NCBI GenBank assembly: GCA_016711225.1
Contig: JADJTK010000023.1
Coordinates: 30,004-94,003 of the forward strand
DNA from: Opitutaceae bacterium
GTDB lineage: Bacteria > Verrucomicrobiota > Verrucomicrobiia > Opitutales > Opitutaceae
Reading direction: 5' to 3'
Length of the DNA stretch: 64,000 bases
The position numbers were made by a program, and so were the translations under genes. Below the pieces are notes generated by a model, which saw only the letters and a program-made list of their open reading frames with translations, searched no databases and had not been told where the DNA came from. This document shows positions 59,728-64,000 of this stretch, in pieces. Every line of letters begins with the position of its first letter. Positions within the stretch are counted from its first letter, which is position 1.

Positions 59728-59950
59728 GGAGGGCAGGGCGAGGGTGGTTGCGGTGCGGGCGAGGTGAATCGCGAGGTTTTCCGAGCTTCGGAAATTGAGG
59801 GAAGCAGATCAAGACCTCAGGAGGCGAGCGGGCGTTTCAGTTCGCGTCCGCTCCAGTTCAATCCCTGTGCTGTCCGTGGCCTGACCGCAGTGCGGTTCGC
59901 CTCGTCTTGCGAAAGAATGCCGAGCTGGAGCGCGGCGTTCCCGGGAATAG

Positions 59951-59978
59951 AAAAGGCCGCGCTCGAAAGCGCGGCCTT
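59951..59978 (-). terminator. Rho-independent terminator after the DUF4340 gene
   Basis: On the minus strand AAGGCCGCGCT pairs with AGCGCGGCCTT around a TTCG tetraloop, and the run continues as TTTT. It lies 16 bp after the stop at 59994 and ends the Gld-like operon. Confidence 0.88.
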
Positions 59979-59993
59979 GGGGGCTCGGTTTCG

Positions 59994-61223
59994 TTATTGT
60001 GCCGGAGGCGTTGCGGCCGGAGCGGCCGGTGGTGCCGCGGGCTTGTCCTGCAGCAGCGCGTCCCGGTTGGCGGGCAGCGTATTGAGGATCCACTCGCCCA
60101 CCTGGAAGGCACGCTTCTGCATGAGGGCGTTGACTGGGTCGGTGTCGCGGTTGGCCGAGAGGAACGCGAAGACCGGCCCGGGCGGGGGCGGAGTAGTCGG
60201 CGCTGCCGCTGCGGTGGCAGCGGTTTCGGCGACCTCGGGTGCGGCCGACGGAAGGTCGACTACCTGTACTTTGCCGTCCGGCCCGATGGTGACGGGAGGA
60301 GTGGTGGCGGAAATGGTTTCGGGTTTTGGGTTTCGGGTTTCGGGTGTGTCGGCGGCGGTCTCCGTCTTCTGGGCTCCGGAATCCAGTTTCGGCGGGGCGG
60401 GGCGGCGGCCGAGGGCGACGGTGTAGGCGGTGCCGTCCTTCATCGTGAGTACGGCGGTCTGCGCGTGCTCCCTGGCGGCGATGGCATCGGGCGCGGTGGG
60501 TTCGGCCGTCTCGCTGAAGCGGAGGGTGCCGAGCTGCGAGACGAGCGAGTCGATGGTGGTGGATTTGAGCTCCTTGCCCTCGGGGAGGGACTCCGCGGTC
60601 CAGGAGGTGGAATCGGCGTTGCGGCGGGCGGTGAGAGAGGTGTCGTCGGCGAAGCGCAGCTCGACGGCGGCGACGTCCGCCGGCTTGAGGTCGAGGAGCT
60701 GGGAGCGGGCCCAGTTCTTGGCGACGGCATCGAGCCAGACGCTGAGCTCAGCGAGGTAGGCTTTGGGTTCGTCGCCGAAGCGCACGAAACGGCCGCCGGT
60801 CTCATTGTTGCGGCCGAGGTGGAGTGTCCAGGTCGGCTTGCCGTCGGCGTCGCGCAGTTCGATGGCGTCGCCGGCGAAGTCGAGCCGGGCGATACGGTCG
60901 GGGGCGGCGGTGACGAAGCGGGTGGTCTTGGCACTGCGCAGGCTCTCGACGAAGGTGACGAGCTTGGAGAAATCCGCGGGCAGAGTGAAGTAATCGGGTA
61001 CGGTCCAGTTGTGGCCGTCTCGGTCGGCGGTGAGCGTGACGCTTTGGCCACCGGAGGTGAGTCGCAGGCCGCGGAAGGACGCGAGGGTTTCGCGGGCCAC
61101 GAGGGGTTGGCCGACGCGCGGGTCGGCGCTGGGGTCGGCGGCGGGGGCGCGGCCGCGCCAGACCACAAGGGCCGTGGCGAGGGCGAGCAAGGCGACGATG
61201 AGGAGGAGGGGCTTGAGCTTCAT
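59994..61223 (-). CDS. DUF4340-domain membrane-anchored protein
   Basis: A 409-residue protein; ATG 61223 starts an anchor helix (MKLKPLLLIVALLALATALVVWRG) before a periplasmic domain with repeated DUF4340 strands: ASFRGLRLTSGGQSVTLTADRDGHNWTVPDYFTLPADFSKLVTFVESLRSAKTTRFV, LDFAGDAIELRDADGKPTWTLHLGRNNETGGRFVRFGDEPKAYLAE, AKNWARSQLLDLKPADVAAVELRFADDTSLTARRNADS. DUF4340 proteins are regularly encoded with GldF/GldG-type ABC exporters, as here, and may be an extracytoplasmic partner. A linker near residues 292-303 holds an in-frame repeat (TPETRNPKPETIS). An Ala/Pro tail closes it. The frame is open through into the upstream gene because that gene is frameshifted. Confidence 0.83.
   Translation of the reverse strand: MKLKPLLLIVALLALATALVVWRGRAPAADPSADPRVGQPLVARETLASFRGLRLTSGGQSVTLTADRDGHNWTVPDYFTLPADFSKLVTFVESLRSAKTTRFVTAAPDRIARLDFAGDAIELRDADGKPTWTLHLGRNNETGGRFVRFGDEPKAYLAELSVWLDAVAKNWARSQLLDLKPADVAAVELRFADDTSLTARRNADSTSWTAESLPEGKELKSTTIDSLVSQLGTLRFSETAEPTAPDAIAAREHAQTAVLTMKDGTAYTVALGRRPAPPKLDSGAQKTETAADTPETRNPKPETISATTPPVTIGPDGKVQVVDLPSAAPEVAETAATAAAAPTTPPPPGPVFAFLSANRDTDPVNALMQKRAFQVGEWILNTLPANRDALLQDKPAAPPAAPAATPPAQ
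60316..60348. repeat. TTTCGGG array inside the DUF4340 gene
   Basis: Four GGGTTTCGG-like units, read on the minus strand as TPETRNPKPETIS in a linker. Same family as the arrays in the SNF2 gene, 13 kb away. Confidence 0.72.
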
Positions 61224-61270
61224 GAGGGTGCGAGAGGCAAGGGGAGGCGAGAGGAGGGCGGATCGATCGG

Positions 61271-61329
61271 CTGTAGGCCACCGCGGTGAGGTGGACCTGG
61301 AAAGGCCAGGTCGGCGCCCTGGCCTACAG
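61271..61329. repeat. Palindromic repeat with CTGTAGGCCA ends
   Basis: CTGTAGGCCA at 61271-61280 and its exact reverse complement at 61320-61329 flank an inner hairpin GACCTGG-AAAGG-CCAGGTC. It fills half of the 109-bp gap between the GldG-like and DUF4340 genes. Confidence 0.75.
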
Positions 61330-61332
61330 CGC

Positions 61333-63230
61333 TCATCCGCGTTGGCGGCGACCGCGGCGCCGGAAGAACCAGATGCCACCGAGCGCCACGACGCCCGGAA
61401 TGGAGAGGAGGTTGGCGAGGATGAGCGTGTTTTGCAGGCGCTCGATGCCTTCGCGCAGCGATTGCCGGATCGCGCGGCGCTCGGAGCGCATCTGCGCCTC
61501 CTGCGTACGGAACTTTTCGATCTCGGCCTGCATCTCGGGGGTGGCGACGAGCATCGCCTGGTTCTTCTGGCCCTGCATGAGCTCGCCGAGGCGGCGCTCC
61601 ACGCTCTGGAGGCGCCCTTCGAGCTCGGCGAGGCGCTCTTGGTATAGCGCCTGGGCGGCCTGCTCCATTTTGCGGATGACCTCGAAGGGGCGCTGCGAGG
61701 AGCTCTTGCCGCGGATGCCGATGAGGTCGCTGTTGCCACCCAGAAAATCAATGACGTTGGTGCCGAACGCGAGGTTGTCGTTGATGGGCTGGACAGCGTT
61801 GGTGCCCAAGAAGGCCATGCGACGGACGCTGAACGAGTCGAGCAGCCAATCGGTGTCGCCGACCAGGAAGACCGCGCCGGGTTTCGCGGAGGCGGCGAGC
61901 GCTGGGGCGCTCGGTTTCGGGGCCTCCGGCTTCGGGGCCGCGGCCTTGTCGTCGGGTTTGGCTGGCTCGGCGGGCTTGGGGGCCCCGTCGGGGAACGCGG
62001 TCTTGAAGGTGCCGCGCAGCAGGAGGCGAGGGTCTTCTTGGTGCCGGTGGATCTGAGGTCGCGGGCCAGATCGCTCGGCTGGGCGAATTGCAGCATTTGG
62101 GCGCCAACCGGACCGCTGTGGATACTGCTCTGAATCACCGACAGGGCTTCGAGGCCATCGAGCGGGTTTACGGTGAAGCTGCCGGCGTCGGCGAGGACCA
62201 TGGTCTTGATCCCGCCCGTGGGCACGAAGGCGCTGGAGAGGTTCTCGGCGCCGAGGGTAAGCCAGGTGGGGAAGCTGGCCTGGCCGTCCTGGGTTTGCAC
62301 GGTGGAGGCAAGGTCGAGGTCGCCGACGACGTTTTGCGTGTCGAAGCTCACGCCCCAAGCGGAGAGCAGGCGCGGAAGGTTGGAGGAGAGGTTCTGCGGT
62401 GGGCTGCCATACATCGCCATGCGCTGGCCCTGCGTGGCGAAGTGGCGCGAGGAGGGGTCGAGTGCGATGAAGACGGGTTTGCCGGAGAGCACGAACTGGT
62501 CGATGGCGTAGAGCAGTTGTTCGGAAAGACCCTGTGGGTGCACAATGGCGAGGGCGTCGAGGCCGGCGGGCAGCTCGGTGGCACTGGCGGCGACGTCGAC
62601 GAGGGCATGGGTCTGTGCCCACTCCTGGGCGACGACCTGGCCCTCCTGTCGGGGCATGCCGGGCATGGCGGGGCCGGCTGGGGACTGGAGGGGCAGGCCG
62701 GAGAGCAGACCGAGCTTGGGCTTGTTGAATTGCTGCACCGAGGCGAGCAGTTGCGAGAGGTCGTATTCGAGAAGCTCTTCGCGGTTGGGGGTGAAGAAGG
62801 CGATGGCCTTTTCCTGGTCGGCCTGGGTGGCGGTGAGACCGAAGAAGAGCTTGGTGCCGTCGCCCAGCGGTTGACCGGCGAGGCGGGCGCGGGTGGCGGC
62901 CTCCTCCTCGGGGGTGTCGGGCTTGGGGTCGGTGACCACGAGCTTCACCTTGCCGCCTGAGGCCGCCGCGTACTGGCGCAGGAGCTCCTCGACGCGGGAG
63001 GCGTAGTTCTTGAAACGCACCGGGAGGTTCTTTAGCGAACGGCTGAAGTAGAAGTGGAGCGTGATGGGTTCCTCGATCTTGCCGAGCAGGCTGCGTGTGC
63101 CGGGCGAGAGCGTGTAGGACTTCTCCGCGGTGAGATCGAGGCGGAGGTGCAGCGCCGAGGCCAGGTAGTTGACCAGCAGCAGCGCCGCGACGAGGAGGAG
63201 AATGGTGAGGGTTTTCTTGCCGGACTTCAT
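61333..63230 (-). pseudogene. GldG-like ABC transporter accessory protein, one internal frameshift
   Basis: ATG 63230 starts MKSGKKTLTILLLVAALLLVNYLASALHLRLDLTAEKSYTLSPGTRSLLGKIEEPITLHFYFS, the typical anchor and start of the GldG/ABC-type uncharacterised domain, continuing to AQPSDLARDLRSTGTKKTLA near 62040. There the family sequence jumps to another frame: LLLRGTFKTAFPDGAPKP, VFLVGDTDWLLDSFSVRR, GNSDLIGIRGKSSSQRPFEVIRKMEQAAQALYQERLAELEGRL, ending in a second anchor (LILANLLSIPGVVALGGIWFFRRRGRR) and a stop at 61333. Joined, the two parts give a normal ~630-residue GldG-like protein. One missing base, real or a sequence error, explains it. The unshifted frame happens to stay open into the DUF4340 gene. 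Confidence 0.82.
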
Positions 63231-63252
63231 GGTGGGAATCGGGCGGAAAGGT

Positions 63253-63972
63253 TCAGCGTTCGAGGGCGACGACGTTGAGGAAGAGCGCGAAGCCGGTGAG
63301 CGAGAGGAAGTACACGAGGCTGCGCAGATCGATGAGGCCGCGGACGATTTCCTCGTAGTGGGGGATGAAACCGAAGTTGGAGATCGCATCGACGGCGGCG
63401 ACCGGCAGGCCCCAGCCGTTGAGCAGGTCGGAGAGCAGGCTGAAGCCGACGAGCACGAAGCCGAGGCAGACCGCGAAACCGAGCACGAAGGCGATGACCT
63501 GGTTCTTCGTCAGCGCCGACATGAGCGAGGCGATGGCGAGGTAGGCGCCGGCGAGCAGGAAACTCCCGAGGTAGCCGGCGGCGATGACGCCCCAATCCGG
63601 ATGGCCGAGGTAACCGGCGGTGAGCGCGATCGGGAAGGTGAGCGCGATGGCCACCACCAGGAAAAGCCAGGCGGCGAGAAACTTGGCGAGGACGGCCTCG
63701 ATCGGCGTGATCGGCAGGGTGAAGAGCAGTTCGACGGTGCCGGCCCGGCGTTCTTCGGCCCAGAGGCGCATCCCGACGGCGGGTACGAGAAAGAGGAAGA
63801 GCCAGGGCAGGAACGTGAAGAACGGCTCGAGCGAGGCGGTGTTGGTATCGAAGAACCGGCCGATGAAGAAGCAGCAGCCGTTGGCCAGCAGCAGGAAGAC
63901 GGCGAGGACGACGTAGGCCAGCGGCGAGCGGAAGTAGCCGGCGAATTCGCGTTTGAAGAGCGCGGTGATCAT
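63253..63972 (-). CDS. GldF-like ABC-2 type transporter permease
   Basis: A 239-residue inner-membrane permease with six helices: SPLAYVVLAVFLLLANGCCFFIG, FFTFLPWLFLFLVPAVGMRLW, FLAAWLFLVVAIALTFPIALTAGYLG, IAAGYLGSFLLAGAYLAIASLMSAL, VIAFVLGFAVCLGFVLVGFSLL, and LVYFLSLTGFALFLNVVALE. The cytosolic stretch WAEERRAGTVELLFTLPITPIEAVLAKFLAA is the conserved ABC-2 motif of the GldF group. ATG 63972 (MITALFKREFAGYFRSP) is near the window edge; the ATPase gene expected upstream is outside. It is followed after 22 bp by the GldG-like gene. In gliding Bacteroidetes GldFG support motility and secretion; elsewhere the function is unknown. Confidence 0.92.
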   Translation of the reverse strand: MITALFKREFAGYFRSPLAYVVLAVFLLLANGCCFFIGRFFDTNTASLEPFFTFLPWLFLFLVPAVGMRLWAEERRAGTVELLFTLPITPIEAVLAKFLAAWLFLVVAIALTFPIALTAGYLGHPDWGVIAAGYLGSFLLAGAYLAIASLMSALTKNQVIAFVLGFAVCLGFVLVGFSLLSDLLNGWGLPVAAVDAISNFGFIPHYEEIVRGLIDLRSLVYFLSLTGFALFLNVVALER

Positions 63973-64000
63973 GGGGAACCAGTGGACAGTTGGCGGTGGT

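Noticed and set aside
59994..63389. A single 1131-residue minus-strand ORF covering the GldG-like and DUF4340 genes
   Set aside because: The first part matches GldG and the last part DUF4340 with its own anchor helix, but the middle 270 residues are Arg/Ser/Pro shadow sequence, while the real GldG continuation lies in another frame. It is a frameshift artefact.

Overview
The window is very GC-rich bacterial chromosome with dense coding on both strands. The gene content points to the Verrucomicrobiota, most likely an Opitutaceae-type bacterium: a giant secreted protein with Ig-like and Delta-60 repeats, YXWGXW repeats, a Gld-type ABC export module with a DUF4340 partner, a fused TRAP permease, and many dispersed palindromic intergenic repeats. 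This placement is inference; there is no rRNA or tRNA in the window. I saw no CRISPR array, prophage or replication origin. The only insertion sequence is one decayed IS630-type copy.

Layout. 1-4.2 kb: the 3' part of purF, then purM, and a secreted YXWGXW-repeat protein ending in a terminator. 4.3-8.6 kb: a creB-creC-creD-like envelope-stress module with a repeat-bounded insert between creC and creD and CreB-like direct repeats before creD. 9-10.7 kb: an amino-acid permease and a small membrane protein. 10.9-17.4 kb: a less GC-rich accessory block of secreted proteins (SIMPL, an unknown, a CsgG/FlgO-like protein, and a CsgG-like protein carrying ankyrin repeats). 17.5-22.6 kb, minus strand: ruvB, a murA operon ending in a terminator, and a disordered Ala/Pro then RGG-rich protein. 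23-29.6 kb: the 2163-residue Delta-60/Ig protein. 29.7-35.4 kb, minus strand: lemA, two unknown genes and two tandem M48 membrane metallopeptidases. 35.7-37.0 kb: nadD-rsfS, the latter with a histone-H1-like tail. 37.5-41.6 kb: a chemoreceptor, the IS630 remnant, a secreted unknown and a MarR regulator. 42-49.2 kb: an alpha/beta-hydrolase-like protein without its serine, a Ski2-type helicase with a cysteine cluster, a convergent SNF2 helicase, and plsC. 49.6-56.8 kb: a DUF4139 envelope protein, an OlsB-like acyltransferase, and a TRAP uptake system with a TatT component. 56.9-59.7 kb: a small membrane protein, a sirtuin, a secreted unknown and a rhomboid protease. 60-64 kb: a Gld-like ABC permease, a frameshifted GldG-like partner and a DUF4340 protein; the cognate ATPase would lie beyond the right edge.

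Much of the window serves the cell envelope and periplasm: peptidoglycan and phospholipid synthesis, stress sensing, membrane proteolysis, ABC and TRAP transport, and large secreted proteins. The most unusual layers are (i) CreB-like operator repeats at 11-bp spacing before creD, (ii) secreted CsgG-like/ankyrin architecture, (iii) a helicase with an AddB/Dna2-type CX2CX5C cluster, and (iv) several families of short dispersed repeats, two of which are read in frame inside unrelated proteins.
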